Notes under the pieces: generated by a model
What the model saw: only the letters and a program-made list of their open reading frames with translations
Told to the model about the DNA's origin: nothing
Databases searched by the model: none
Origin: Hyphodiscus hymeniophilus
Taxonomy: Eukaryota; Ascomycota; Leotiomycetes; Helotiales; Hyphodiscaceae
Direction of reading: 5' to 3'
DNA length: 64,000 nucleotides
Assembly (NCBI GenBank): GCA_016508695.1
Contig: VNKQ01000003.1
Coordinates: forward strand, 1,054,001-1,118,000
Part shown: piece by piece, positions 34,771-47,135 of the stretch
How positions within the stretch are numbered: position 1 is the stretch's first letter
Layout: every line of letters starts with the position of its first letter
Made by a program: the position numbers and the translations under genes

Positions 34771-37031
34771 ATGGACCCATTTTCTTTGACCGTAGGAGCT
34801 TTGTCCATAGTTGGCGTCTCAGTCGGGACATGTGCAAAATACCTTCGGGATTTGAGGAGCAAGTACAAAAACGCTGGATTAACGATTGCGTCTTTGGTTA
34901 CCGAGTGTGTTACAATCCAAGCTGCACTATGCCATATCGAAAGTTTGACTGAGGAGGATCCGGTACAGTATATGTCCCGTCTGGAAGTTCGGCCAGATCT
35001 GAAGCACGCTCTTGATACTGCAATCACTGGTTGCACAACAACTTTCGCGGTACTTGAAGACGAGTTGGCCAAACTTGCCGACGATTCTACACGGAAAGGA
35101 AAGGTTCAATATCTTTGGAATGAGAATACTATGAAAGAATTATTGTCCCAGATCCGATGTCAATATTCTGCAATCAACTTCCTCATGATGGCGATCCAGA
35201 GGTATGGTTCACATGGCAACTCGCATCGTCAAAGCTGATTTATATCTCACAGCGAATCGATATCAAAATGCACTGATCTATTGCGGGACACTTTTCCGCT
35301 TCTGCAACAAATTGCTCGTCAAACGAAAGATTTACGGGATACCCGTCCTCGAGCTCGTCAGGTGGTTGCGGAATCGATCTTCTCGGACAGTAGTTCGGCT
35401 AGTAAGCTCAACTTCATGACATCGACTGTGAACAGTCTCGAATTTGCATTTGATAGCCAGGTAATTAACTCCAAAGCATACCGTCGAGCTTTAGCAGAAG
35501 CAAAGGAAAGAGCACAGCCAAGTCCAGCTGTTGGCGCCAAGGTACCAAGTACTAGCTGGGCAACAACGGGGGCAGCAGAAGACTCCCCATTAGTTACATT
35601 GGGGCAGAGATATGTGCCCGGAGCGGTAGTCCGAGGTCAGGAGGATAACGGGGGCCCCAACCACGGTCTTTTTAACACACAAATAGACCGCGTGCGAAGA
35701 GATGATTTGATGCTACACAACTTGGAGACAGAGCACCTGACTCAACAAGTAACCTGGCTCGAGCTTTCAGACGAGAGTCGTTGGAATTTTCCTACTACTG
35801 GCCTGACCTCAGATCTGGAGCATTCAAATCTTCATGGCCTTCATGAAAATCAGTATGCAACGAGCCCCTGAGGTTCGACAGAGATATACGCGTCAACAGA
35901 GCCCGATGTCTATTCAGAGCCTGCTGACCCAGAAAATTATAAATCGGCCTCAAAACCGCGTCAATACGAAAGTAAAATCAAGAAAACACGAGATTCTGCT
36001 CCTCAGACTTTTGGAGAATTGTTTCCATCCCCAAAGAGACTTTTCATCAGACATGATGACGATTCCTATGACGGTAATATGAATCTGCGGGTCGAAGTCG
36101 AGGCTGGAGGCCCACCTTCCAGAAAAGAGGTTGTACAGCTCTTTTATTTGAGGATGCATGATCTGAACAAACGAGAATTCTCACTACGACGATATTGCAG
36201 GAGTTCTGGTCGCGAATTTTGCAACTACGTTCTCAAACGCATCAAATCCAAGGGACCTGGGTCGCGGGCAGGACTGCACCGTTCGATGAGTGGCGTGATG
36301 GATGGCCTCAAACGCAGAGCCTCTAGTAGCGTTGCTTCATTCTCCAGCTTCAGGCGCCGCTCAAGCTCAATATCAACTCGCGGCTCGGGTGCGTCGTCGA
36401 GGGGCAGCGCCTCAAGTCGACAAAATAGCCGGCACAACAGCATTAGTGGTCGTAGTGGCTGCGACGATGATGACGGATCTGAAATGGATCCGAAGCCGAC
36501 TGTCGAGTTGTTGCTCTCATCCAAGACCATCGTTCTTCAATTTTCGAACTATGCAAAGGTGGAACTCCGTTGCAGAGGGTCAAAAGCTTCTAGGCAATAC
36601 GAATTTGAGTACTGGGGTAATGATTACCATTGGAAAAGAGTGGCTGAGAAGGCCGGTATGAATACTTACTATTCATACCACCTGCAGAAGGGTGACAGTA
36701 TTCAATCTGCTGCGCATATTGTGTGCAATATGCTCAGTCCTTCTCAGATTCGCAACGAGGAGCATGCTGGTGGTTGGGTGTTGCCGTGTTCAATGTGGAT
36801 TTCAGACCAAAGCATTCTTGAGGGCTTCACAGATATTGCTGAGTGAGTGTCTTGAAGTTTCAATACTCCCCTACCATAAAATACCGAAATGAATTATACC
36901 CAACAACAGCTAACTGCCAGCCTTATAGAGTCGTTGTTGCTACAGGCTTGGCTGCCCTCGTAGATGACACCATCAAGCGGAAATTTGGACCCAATGGTCC
37001 TTTCCAACTAATCCTTCCACAAGTTCATTGA
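34771..37031 (+). pseudogene. Fungal STAND-type N-terminal domain protein with an in-frame TGA
   Basis: Proposed exons 34771-35201, 35253-36842, 36929-37031 (708 codons). Introns of 51 bp (GTATGG donor) and 86 bp (GTGAGT donor) restore frame at both ends. The start MDPFSLTVGALSIVGVSVGT with a helix CAKYLRDLRSKYKNAG is the classic fungal N-terminal domain found alone or fused to NACHT/ankyrin STAND proteins. The middle is Ser/Arg-rich (residues ~500-560). The C-terminal block (TVELLLSSKTIVLQFSNYAK, then YEFEYWGNDYHWKR) is shared by uncharacterised fungal proteins with this N-terminus. One codon, TGA at 35869-35871, interrupts an otherwise single frame of 1590 bp. It would be an arginine (CGA) if one C had become T. 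Alternatives are a 3n intron I could not place convincingly, stop readthrough, or two separate proteins. Hence the pseudogene label is provisional. Confidence 0.55.
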
Positions 37032-37704
37032 ACGAGCTATGAATTCAGAGTTTTTGGATCAAAGGCGATCGCCGAGTAAATGCGCAAGCGATGACAGTGT
37101 AAAAACGGGCGAAGAAGGTTGTATCCGGATCTGGCGTGAATAACTACTGGTGGAAGGTTGCTGGAGTGGCGATGTTTCGTTGTTCCATCGAGATTGTGAA
37201 TTTTCAAGTAGACTCGTTGATACCCGATTTCTTATTGCTATCTTGTAGCTCCTATCCAGCTTCCCTTGTTTTGGTCTGAATATATACCATCGCGAGCACC
37301 TCCTATCCAATGCCTGTAGCAACAGAGCCTGCCTACTGTACAAGCGAAGAAGAAAGGGGCCGCCTTGGAACTACCTAGAAAGAAGGTTTTCTTTGTAATT
37401 GCGCCAGTAGTCACCAAGGTGAAGATAAATATGACTTACACAGATCATATAATTCATTATCAAAGGCTAATGTTGTACTTTCAAGACAATCACGTGATCA
37501 CTACCTCCAAGATTCCAATCCGAAGCTATCGCAACTCGCGAGACCTCAACTTTTCTCTCAAATATTCAAAACGGTACCAATTGCGCCAGTATTTCCTCAC
37601 AGAATCCCATCGAACGCTCGCCCTCACTCGTGGTATTCCCATAGGAAAGCCAGACTCACAATCCTCATCCTCTCCCTCGAAAGCCTCCAGCAACTTCCTC
37701 CAAG
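37032..37704. other. Intergenic region upstream of mrpl17
   Basis: No gene, RNA or repeat recognised; the plus-strand frame overlapping 37365-38036 is a shadow of the ribosomal gene and its promoter. Confidence 0.45.
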
Positions 37705-38507
37705 ATGGCAGGAGGTCGTCTCCAATATCGCCATCTAGGCCGCAGCTCTGCACACAGGCAAGCTCTCCTCCGCAATCTCGTAACCTCACTCTTCACGCAC
37801 GAATCAATATCGACCACATATCCCAAAGCGAAGGAAGCGCAGCGGCTAGCAGAAAAGCTCATCACGCTGGGCAAGAAGAATACGGAGGCCAGTCGGAACA
37901 GTGCTTTAAAGGTCTTCTATGTACGTCTGCTCTCACTCCTGAAGCGCTCAATGGACTCGGGTTTGGAATGTCTGAAGGCTTGAAGAGGGGAACTGGAATT
38001 GGGAGAGACAATTGGAACCTGGGGGCCATGTTTTGAGAGAAGGGAAGCGCTAATGGATGATGACAGACACCACATGAACTCCTCCCTAAGCTCTTTGGAG
38101 AGCTACGAGAGCGCTACGCCAATCGCCCGGGCGGCTACACTCGTGTGCTACGCATGGAGCCCATGAAAGAAGACCAGGCTCCATCCGCAATTCTCGAACT
38201 CGTTGACGGACCAAAGGATATGCGGTTTGCGATGACAGCGAGGACGGTAGCGAGGCTGGAAGAGGAAGGGAAAGAACTGAACGAGATGACGCAGAGGAAC
38301 GTGGAGAAGGTCACGCAATTTAGGCAAGATGGGGAGGAAAAGTTAAAGAGCATGGTGGAGAGGATGAAGAATTTACAAGTTGGAGACAGGACGGAGCCGA
38401 TCAAGAAGAAGTGGGTATATAATACGCATTCGAAGGAAATCCAGGAAATGGAGAAGTTGAAGAAAAAGAAGCCGAGCACACATTTGCTAGATTTGGGTGG
38501 TGCATAG
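37705..38507 (+). CDS. Mitochondrial large-subunit ribosomal protein bL17m
   Basis: Component of the mitoribosome large subunit, at the exit tunnel (homologue of bacterial L17, yeast Mrpl8). Exons 37705-37920 and 38067-38507, giving 218 aa; the 146 bp intron begins GTACGT and ends GATGACAG. The N-terminal domain MAGGRLQYRHLGRSSAHRQA, followed by LLRNLVTSLFTHESISTTYP and AKEAQRLAEKLITLGKK, is the L17 core. The splice joins KVFYTPHELLPKLFGELRER, then YANRPGGYTRVLRMEP, which closes the core. The remaining ~100 residues are a charged coiled-coil extension ending HLLDLGGA, usual for fungal mitoribosomal L17. Confidence 0.94.
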
Positions 38508-38557
38508 TATTGCATTGGGTTGGTGTCCATTAGATGTATAAATGTACTTCATAGTAT

Positions 38558-40843
38558 CTACAGGAAGTCAAAAGTATCGCCTTTCTCCCTGATCATCTTG
38601 CCAACTCTCTCAGTGCCCACTACTCTTTCCAGCTTCAGCACATCCCACTTTGAGAAGATAACCCGGACGCTGCCCTCTCCAGGCTCTAGCTTTCCTTCCT
38701 GAACACTACGGCTAAGATATCCTCCCACTATCTCTTTGTAGAAGATTGGATTATCTGGCAAACTGTACATAATTACCTTCCTCACGCCCCTAATCTGGTA
38801 TCTTCTGAAATGATGAGCCCGTTCTGTGTAGAGCAGAACATTGTGTCGTCCACTAAAGAAATGGGACCGCGCTCTAGCGACGTCTGGTACTTCAGTGTAT
38901 TCGGAAATGCTGCCGAATGAAAGACTGCTTGTAGTTGGGGAAGTGGAGAAGTAGTTCCTCACTCGAACAAAGTCGAGATATGACGGAATGAAGATCACCG
39001 TCCCAGCTGTATCCTTGGATCGACGAGCTAAGCCAGGAATGATGGCTGTTGTAAAGTAGGTAAAACGAGCATCGGGATCTGTTGCAAATGATGGCGAGTC
39101 GAGCCGTGAGAAAGTTTGTTTGACCTTCAATCCCAATTCCTGAATCGCTCCCGCATAATCTGCATTGATCTTGATTTTGCCAGCCCAGTTCTTGGATTGG
39201 TTGTAGAAGAGGGTGTTGAGCTCAGGGGCATTGAAAGCTGTCAGAGCTATGGTTTGCCGGAAATACTTGGAGTTGTTGTCCAAATACCAATTTCGTACTC
39301 GACCAAAATCACATCCATGAGCATCCTTCGGCTGCAGGTTCAGATGCTCGAATATGTACTCCATATGCTCCCAATTTTGCATGAGTAAAGCATCAGCTTG
39401 GTCAACTATGACCATCTCGATCGAGCTCAAGAAGTCGTAGTCTCCCTTTTTCTCATCTTTCCCTTCTAATGCCATTCGAAGACCTAGAGGACTCCCAATA
39501 ATGATATCGGAATTGTAAAATTGTGAGAAATATTTGATAGTCTTTCTCGTGAATTTGAGGCCGAGACGGAACATATCATCGTCATTACCGCTGAATAGTT
39601 CCCTGAAGTCCTCTGCTTTATCCAAGGAAAACTTCTCTTCCTTCTGAAGGTATGAGTCGTCGAACCGTTTTCGGTTCTCCTGCTGCTCTGGCTCACACAA
39701 GGATGTGATCATGTTCACCGTTCTAACGCAAGACTCCCGGGTGGGTAATATTATGAGAATTTTGGGCCTTGTGAAACCCTGATCTCGTAAATCAAGTTCG
39801 TCGTTATTATTATTATCCTCTTTAGCAAGACGAGAATTATTTTTGATCACACGGTCCCGAGTCCTATTCAATGTTAGCCACGGAAGAGTGGACACATTGT
39901 TGTACTTACTTAAATACGTGATTGATGGCATGTAGGCAGGTTAGTCGTCGTAAGCTTTCCCCAACCGCAGGGGCCCTTTCGCAATACAAAATATCTTGAT
40001 AATTGAATATCAAAGGTGCAATGACCTTTTCCAAGTCATCGAACGCAGGCCTTTGTTTTGAGATGACGGAAGCCAACTTTTGCTTCAATTTTAGCCCTCC
40101 TGGCTTAGTTACAGGAGCCATTGTAGTGGCAGCACTGTATTCATCATCCTGTGGAAGGCCAATGACCACTTTTCCAAGGCCAGGGAGAACAGCTTTTCGA
40201 GAAGTCCATTGATTGATCTGAATAGACTTGAGCCGTCTAGCTAGAGCATTGTCATCTGGGTCCGCAAAGTGAGCTTCAAAAGGGTCCGAAGCATCTTCTG
40301 GTCCATCGTCGTCATCCAGAAGCCCATCAGTTGCAGTCTCGGGACCTTCTTCGTCCTCTTCGACATCATCGACTATTTCATCTACTCTCCCTTCATTGTT
40401 CTCTGAGTCCAACTTCTTTGACTCCTCAATGTGCTCAAGTTTTCTTCTCTTCGATTGAGGTGCTGATTCGGTAACAATACTATGCATAAGTGCAACGTAG
40501 GACCGCACATTGGGTAATGAATCAGCTTCCTCTTCATCGCTGGATTCCTCAACGTCAAGCTCTTGTTCGTCTTCAGAGGGACTTTCTGCATCCGATTTCT
40601 GCTCTTCTTCCCTAATCAGTCATTAGTAACACATATACTCCAACCTTAATAACATACTCACTCTTGTTGTTTCTGAGCTATTCTTGCACTGTCGAATATG
40701 GGTTTCCCCCTGCCATCTCTGAAGCCACCTCTGGAACCACCTCGAGCGCCCGTATTGCCTCCTCTACCTCTGCCACGTCCTCTCACCCCTCCAGATGAAG
40801 AGCCTCGACCTCTACTGCCGCCTCTGGATCCATGGAAGGCCAT
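38558..40843 (-). CDS. utp25: U3 snoRNP-associated protein Utp25
   Basis: SSU processome factor needed for 18S rRNA maturation in the nucleolus. Exons on the minus strand: 40843-40662, 40611-39910, 39863-38558, giving 729 aa; introns 50 bp (40612-40661) and 46 bp (39864-39909). The N-terminus is an RGG-rich tract (GGSRGRGSSSGGVRGRGRGR), followed by a long acidic region (DEEEADS, VEEDEEGPETATDG). The C-terminal half is the degenerate DEAD-helicase-like Utp25 domain: RPKILIILPTRESCVRTVN, IIIGSPLGLRMALE, MVIVDQADALLMQNWEH, TVIFIPSYLDFVRVRNYF and LLYTERAHHFRRYQIRGVR. It lacks a proper Walker A lysine motif, as is normal for the family. The gene is divergent from eIF3f across 442 bp. Confidence 0.94.
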
Positions 40844-41285
40844 GTTGCTGCAGATATGTCGAATGCGACGAGAGGATACCCCAAGAAAAAAGTTCAGACA
40901 TCTACTAATAAATTCTTATCGTCCTCGCTAGCGCCATCCGGGGCATTTGAGAGGAAGAATGATGAGTTGAAGGTTTGACCTCATTCAGAGATGTAATAAA
41001 GTTCGGATGACAGGAAACTGAAGTGTTCGATTGATCTTCCACATGTAATTAATTCAAATTCAACAATGGTCACGGAATTCCCATCCTCACAAGACCCATC
41101 CAATTTCACAGGTGAGTTTTCTTATCTTAGCGCCAGCAAGGATGGCGGCGCACACAGAACCTGAAGACTTTCTCGACTCAAAGGACAGACAATCCCGTCG
41201 CCCCAAAACTCTGAATCCTATAATACCGCCAACGAGTAAGAGTTCGCGATCTTCCTCTTATTCGAAGGGATCCAAGTACGGCATC
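40844..41285. promoter_or_regulatory. Bidirectional promoter region, utp25 / eIF3f
   Basis: Divergent 442 bp stretch between two ribosome-related genes. The plus-strand sequence at 41068-41110 (ATG...CACAG/GTGAGT) could be a 5' leader exon of eIF3f; I saw no need for it in the protein. Confidence 0.5.
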
Positions 41286-42415
41286 ATGGCGGTTGGTACG
41301 GCATCATTCCTGCACCTTGGGCGTCCCCTTGCCCCAGCAGTCATTGGAGTCCAGCCCACCACAACCCCTCTAAATGTTATAATTCAACCCCAAGTACGAT
41401 TTTATCCTCTCCCACGAAGGCAGACTTCACTAACAAATTACAGGCTGTCTTCTCCATCCTCGACCATGCGATCCGACGTGATATTCGCGACACACAATCC
41501 ACCCGTGTAATTGGCGCCCTCCTAGGCATCCGCTCAGAAGATGGCATGGAAGTCGAAGTCCGCAACTGTTTCGCCATCCCGCACACCGAGAACGAAGATC
41601 AAGTTGAGGTAGACGTCGAATACCAGAAAAACATGCTTGCGCTGCAACTAAAAGCCAATCCGAGAGAGATTCTGCTTGGATGGTACACGACCAGCCTCGA
41701 TCTCAACAGTTTCAGCGCTTTAATTCAAAACTTTTTTGCCAGCCCTGAGACAGGAACGTTCCCTCATCCTGCTGTGCATCTCACGGTCTCGACGGAAGCA
41801 GGAAAGGAAATCGATGCCAAGGCTTATATCAGTGCGCCGGTTGGTGTCAATGCTGAGCGTGCTGCTGAAAGCTGTCTGTTCATTCCGGTCCCTTACGAGA
41901 TTCGATACGGGGAGTCTGAGAAGAGCGGCCTAGAATTGATCTCTGGAGCGAAAGATAGCGAGAATCGTGCTGCGCCAGTGGTGTCGGATATCGAGGGCTT
42001 GGAAAGGTCAGTAGATCAGACGGTCGATTTGTTGGAGCGAGTCGCGGACTACGTCAGCAATGTTCTGGACGAGGAGAGAGAACCATCGAATGCTTTGGGT
42101 CAATTTCTCATGAATGCACTGTCTTTGGCACCAAAGGTCGAACCACAAGATATCGAGCGGGACTTCAACAACCACATTCAGGATGTTTTGGTCGTCTCTT
42201 ACCTTGCCAACACGATCCGTACGCAGATCGACCTCTCCCAGAGGTTGGCTACTTCGACCCTTACGATGGGTGGGTCAGATGCATTAGCAGTTGCAGGTGG
42301 TGAAGGTGGAGAGAAGGGAGAGCAGCGTGGTGGACAGAGAGGAGGCAAGCGTGGGGGACGGGGTGGAGGACGGGGTGGCGGACAGCAGAGAGAACCAAGA
42401 GAGCCAAACGAGTAG
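41286..42415 (+). CDS. Translation initiation factor eIF3 subunit F
   Basis: MPN-domain subunit of eIF3, which recruits the 40S subunit for initiation. Exons 41286-41393 and 41444-42415, giving 359 aa; the 50 bp intron joins NVIIQPQ to AVFSILDHAIRRD. The start MAVGTASFLHLGRP fits the family's short leader. A frame extending upstream to about 41112 exists, but the extra residues look non-conserved. The MPN domain (residues ~30-170) includes RVIGALLGIRSEDGMEVEVR and VEYQKNMLALQLKANPRE, then LGWYTTS. As in other eIF3f proteins, the JAMM metal-binding set is not intact. The C-terminal helical part contains ALGQFLMNALSLAPKV and LANTIRTQIDLSQRL. A Gly/Arg-rich tail (RGGQRGGKRGGRGGGRGGG) ends the protein, more pronounced than in many relatives. 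Confidence 0.94.
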
Positions 42416-42722
42416 ATTCATATTGATTTTCCATACAATTCGCCATGCATGATTGCATTGTACAGGATGGAAAAAGTACGGCGTTACCGGTTGGGCTAGA
42501 GAGCCACGGGCATAGAATACCATATGCTACATTCACGTCACCTCCGAAGCACTATCCGTTTTCATATCATTTGATTGAAGTATGCATGGTCTATCAGCAC
42601 AATGTTGTAAACCTGGTACTAAAGGTTCGATTTTGATGCCATAATTTCGCCGCTAACTCCCTCAATGCCGCCAACCATACGCCATCTCTCACTTGAAATC
42701 CGTGCCATGCCCTGCCCTGCAA
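42416..42722. other. Intergenic 3' flanks of eIF3f and the R3H gene
   Basis: Convergent gene ends; nothing else recognised. Confidence 0.5.
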
Positions 42723-45393
42723 CTAAACTCCGGTTGGTGGTTTGGGAGGCAATGTTGCCGGATTGCCATAATTAGGAAGGTGGTGTCCAACTTGACCATT
42801 CTGTGACATACCCGGCTGTGGCATTTGTGGCATGTTCTGAGGCATAGCCTGATGCATCATAGGTCTATGAGCCATGTGCGGAGATGCGTGATAGGATGGG
42901 AGAGAATTGTTGGAGCCTTGTCGAGCCATACTGTAACCCATAGCATTGGGGTATTGTTGTTGCGGTGGAGTATAAGCATTGTATGAAAGGTGAGGTGAAC
43001 CATGGTGAGGAGATCCGTGATGTGACATCGGCTGGGGAGGGAGACCAGGGTTGCCGGGGACAAAGGACTGAGTCTTCGGATTGAAGCCCTGTCGATTGTA
43101 GCTTCCTGGAATGGGATGTTGACTCTTTGGATCAGATGGGTTTGCTGAGCTTGGCAATTGACCAAAAGCGTACGGGATCGTATTTGGAGATCCCCCCATC
43201 ATCGGCCTCTGGGGCTGATATTGGGGCGGATGCATATTCGGGTACTGCTGTTGCCACTGTGGTTGTGGAATTGGTGGAGATTGAACAGGTGAGCCATACG
43301 TGGTGATTGGTGCACTGTGATTGGGGAAACGGGCCTGAATTTGTTGGGGAAACTGCTGAAATCAATTAGTGCTTATCTTCGATAAATCGATGTGTAGGCC
43401 TTACTTGTGGCATGTTGTTGTACTGCATAGCAGGATTGGCCATCATGGCTGGATTAAATTGCGGGTTTTGCGAGCTGAATTGTGAAGGCACGGGGTTCTG
43501 GTAGTTGCCCTGAATATTGCCATTGAATGCTTGCGGAACGATTGTTGAATATTGAGTCCCCGGAACCCAAGTTGGCATTTGCTGCTGCGGGAAGAACGTA
43601 GTATATTCAGATCGCTTATCAAAACTCTCGTTATCTTCTCGGCGCTGTTTTGCAGGTTTATTAGACTTTTTGCCCTGGGCAGCCCTGTCTTTCGTTGAAA
43701 CAGAGCTAGACCGTGACATCTCGTTGCCTTCTTCCGTATCTTTAAGGTGTTAGTAAAGAATTCCACGATCAGCGGACGTTTTTATCTCACCAGGAGTGGC
43801 TTCCCCACTCTTATCTTCTTTGCCAAATATACGTTCTCGAGCTCTGATATAAGCTGCCTCTCTTTCTTCTCGAGATAATCTACACTGTTTAGCAATGGAG
43901 AAGATATATTAACCGAACGGGGTACGAACTTCTCTTTTGCAGAAAGGGCTTTATCCTTTCCATCACTCCCAGCCTCGGAAGTTGCCTTCGAGGGGCTCGG
44001 TCCAGTATCGCCATCACCTCCTCGTCGCATGATTTTCATCGTGGGCAATTGAGGGGGAGGAGTATTTCCAGAAGTCGGTGGGTTCGATATACTTGTCAAA
44101 GAAGGTGGTAATCTGCAGAATGGTGTCCTAAATATACGAACAGCTCCAGCTCCCTCGTTGACCTGATGCGTCATGTGGTAGTAGTCCGCAAGCTTATGTG
44201 TTAACATTCTACAGAATGAATTACATGGTGGAAGGTCGATGAAAGGTTCTCTGTGTGTCTGTCAGCTCGTGAATCTATAGGAGTGGTATTGAGACAAGTG
44301 ATGAGGCAATGATTTAGCACGGTCACTTACTTCGAATCCTTTACAAACTCAATCACATCTTGCTCCAGCCTCAAGAGGAAAATGCGGTCTTTGACCGATT
44401 CCAGGGCTTCCAACAACTTCTCATCTGGCGTCTGCCTATAGAAAAGATTGAATGCATCTGGTCCTCCTGCGACGTCGAGTGGCTTGGGCTTCACTTCATC
44501 TGTAGTCTGCTGCTCTGAAGATCCACTCTGAGGTGTGATTACCCCGGGGTGCTGACGTTCCAAAGCTGGCTGTATATTGCGTCTGTCAGGGGCCTCATAG
44601 AATTGGGCACGATACGATCGAGCAGCCGCTTCCGATCCAATCCTAGAGCCTGCCACGATTGATCCGCCTACACCAGAAAAGGTATCATCATCCTCGGCAG
44701 CTTTGACACTGGCACTGTCGTCAGGGCGCAGTGACTCCTTCTCATCCAATGCAAATGTGGTTCCGGATGTGATGCTCTTGCCATCCAAGCTTGGGGGCTT
44801 CGTGCCTAACTCCGACCCAGAGTCTGTTCGTTGAAATGGGTCTTCCGAGAATACATCGACTGCATCTGCCTTTCTGCTGTTTCCTGTTGCCCCAGATCCA
44901 TTCACAACGAGACTCGGGGGTGGAACGTGGACATTGAGGGCTTTGACAGCATCGACCAGGTTGGCCTCGCTCTCGCCGGGTCCCTGGATGGGCACTGGTA
45001 CAGCCTCAATTTGAGATGCATGACCTTCAGTAATCGTCTTGATTGTATGTTTTGGATCTGAGACTGAAGCTGGTTCTTCTAAGTTCTCCCCATAACTGTT
45101 ACGAATCTGCCCAGGTGTGTTCTCCTTTCGGGTATCTCGACCAGGAGTCGACGCTGTGACTTTGGCAAACGAAGTAAGAGCTATATTACTCTTTCCTGCA
45201 GATGCGGCAACCTATAAATCGCATGGAAGTCAGCTATAGCTTCTCGAACGGTTTGAAGGTCGAAGAGCCTGATGCACACAGCGTAGAGCAACAGGTCACA
45301 TACCTTCGCAAAAGACAGTCTAGACGTATCTGCAGACATCGGAGCAGTGGCCATGTCTGGGGATGTTATTTGACCGGAAATAGTCCCAGCCAT
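42723..45393 (-). CDS. R3H-SUZ domain RNA-binding protein
   Basis: Likely cytoplasmic mRNA-binding protein. Six exons on the minus strand: 45393-45304, 45211-44331, 44250-43930, 43879-43791, 43739-43405, 43355-42723; phases agree and give 782 aa. Introns are 92, 80, 50, 51 and 49 bp. The R3H domain spans the exon 2/3 junction: LLRLEQDVIEFVKDSKEPFI, DLPPCNSFCRMLTHKLADYY, then HMTHQVNEGAGAVRIFRTPF. Its core R-x3-H appears as RMLTH. A SUZ motif follows (PTMKIMRRGG and, after intron 3, KLSREEREAAYIRARERIFG). The C-terminal third is Pro/Gln/Met-rich low complexity (HHGSPHHGSPH, MAQNMPQMPQP-like), expected to favour condensates. The family includes R3HDM/ARPP21-like proteins. I start at ATG 45393, since no ATG lies further upstream in frame. 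Confidence 0.88.
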
Positions 45394-45962
45394 AGAAAGA
45401 ATGTGGTCGTCCGGATGGGGACAAAGTGATCGCAGGCAGGCCACGAGCCTGTAGAAACCAAAGCCTTTAAGTAAAATTAAGTGACAAAATTAACAAGAGC
45501 GCCGGATGTAGAGAAGAGGTGACATCTGGTCATTGTCGTGGGCGACAAGTGGTTGAATGTTGTTAAAGGACTGGAGATCGTATATTTTTGGGAGCCTCTC
45601 CGTTTGAGGGAATACCACACAGTTTGCTGTAATCGTTCGTACAACCCACAGCAGCTCTGCTCCAGCTTGTAAGAACTTCTTTCCAGACTCCCAATGCCTG
45701 GCGGAGGATTGACGGTTCGAGAACTGGTATGATGGACTCAAGTCAAAAGAGCATCCTCAGCTCTGTCTCTGCCTTTGAATTCTAGACTTGGTTTGAAGCC
45801 TGGCGAAAGACAAATCACGTGGTTAGCCTATTGCGGCCTCGTGCGAGGCTGAAATTCGCTGCAGCAACAACTTCAAGTGATTTTAGTATGGACCCCTTAT
45901 TCACCAACAACCTCGTAATTATTCTTCGAAGTGAACAAGAATCATAAGCATACAAAGCGGCT
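45394..45962. promoter_or_regulatory. Divergent region between the R3H and zinc-knuckle genes
   Basis: About 0.57 kb carrying two promoters. Short frames (for example 45490-45741 minus) have no support as genes. Confidence 0.45.
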
Positions 45963-46996
45963 ATGAATAGATACGGCCGTGGCACTGGAGGCCCATCCAG
46001 AGCGTCAGCCTCTACCACCTGCCAGAAATGCCTGAAGAAAGATACGTGTGTTTCTTCCCACGTAGGCATTCAACAAGCTAACATTTTGTTACGCCATTAT
46101 AGCTACGAATGCAAAGCAGTCATCCAAGAAAGACCCTATGTTTCACGTCCATCGAGAACTCAGCAGTTGAGCAATCCCAAGCTTCTTCCTAAGCTCACGA
46201 GTGATGTTCCTCAAGATCTCTTGAGAAAGTATGTACTTCCTCATTGTCTCAATGTCTCTGCTGGTGGACATAGTCCTCCGAGTTATCATTCCGTTTCAGC
46301 CTACAATTGATGCTCTCCACTAACACCTTGGCACTCTTTAGAAAGGGTGTTGCAGACGAGCAATTGGCAAAATTAGAGCTGGAAAGAGGTCGGAAACGAG
46401 ATAGAGAGAGCGAGGACCCAGATGATCCAATTCCCTTGAAAAAAATGAGATCTATTTCGTCGAATTCTGTCTCCACTATATCTACCACCTCTCGATCGCC
46501 GTCTCCTCGACCGAACCGAAACGCCAGACCCAGATCTACAAGTCTCTCGCGATCGGGGCCTCCTCAGAAATCCTTCCAGAACAATCAAAGGCCCTTGGAT
46601 TCTCGTTCGCCATCGCCCGAACCAAAGACGGCTGACCCGAAGAGGAAGAGAAGAAGGAACACAGGTTCTTCAGTGGACTCTTACATGTCGGATGATGGAA
46701 TGAACAGCATTAGGGATTCGACAGAGCGGGCGAGCAGTCGCAGTACAAGAAGGAGATTTCGCCACATTAGTCCTCCAACTAGGGGCAGGAAGACTGAAAG
46801 TAGAAGTCCTCACAGAAGGAGGCAATTGTCCAATGATCGCCAAAGATTTCATGATAATGGTCGACAGATGGATCGGGCGGGGAACGGTGGCCCTCCAGCG
46901 CAAGTCCGAGAGAACGGGGAGCCACCCAGAGAGAGAAGCTTGAGTCCCTTTTCAAAAAGACTGGCACTCACTCAAGCTATGAATGGAGGAAGATGA
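45963..46996 (+). CDS. Zinc-knuckle protein (ZCCHC10-like), RS-rich
   Basis: Predicted nuclear RNA-associated protein. Exons 45963-46045, 46103-46228, 46342-46996, giving 287 aa. The N-terminus has TCQKCLKKD and YECKAVIQERPYVSRPSRTQ, then QLSNPKLLPKL, the pattern of the single-knuckle zf-CCHC_3 family. The C-terminal two thirds is Ser/Arg-rich with many SP dipeptides (SRSPSPRPNRNARPRS, SRSPHRRRQ), resembling splicing-linked RS domains. The first intron is 57 bp, divisible by three and free of in-frame stops. Splicing it gives KKDTYECK with no knuckle histidine, whereas retaining it gives HYSYECK, which contains the expected histidine and YSYEC but with a long insertion. I favour splicing on splice-site grounds, but the choice is open. 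Confidence 0.75.
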
Positions 46997-47135
46997 AGAG
47001 CTGAACAAGAATATGAATACATATGATACCCCCTGCTCGAGAGTAATGAGCCATGATATTGTATGATCAGGAAGAAACGCCAAACTCCTTGTGTCCAGCG
47101 CCCACGCCATGCTTTTCCGTGCCAGTTACATCTCT

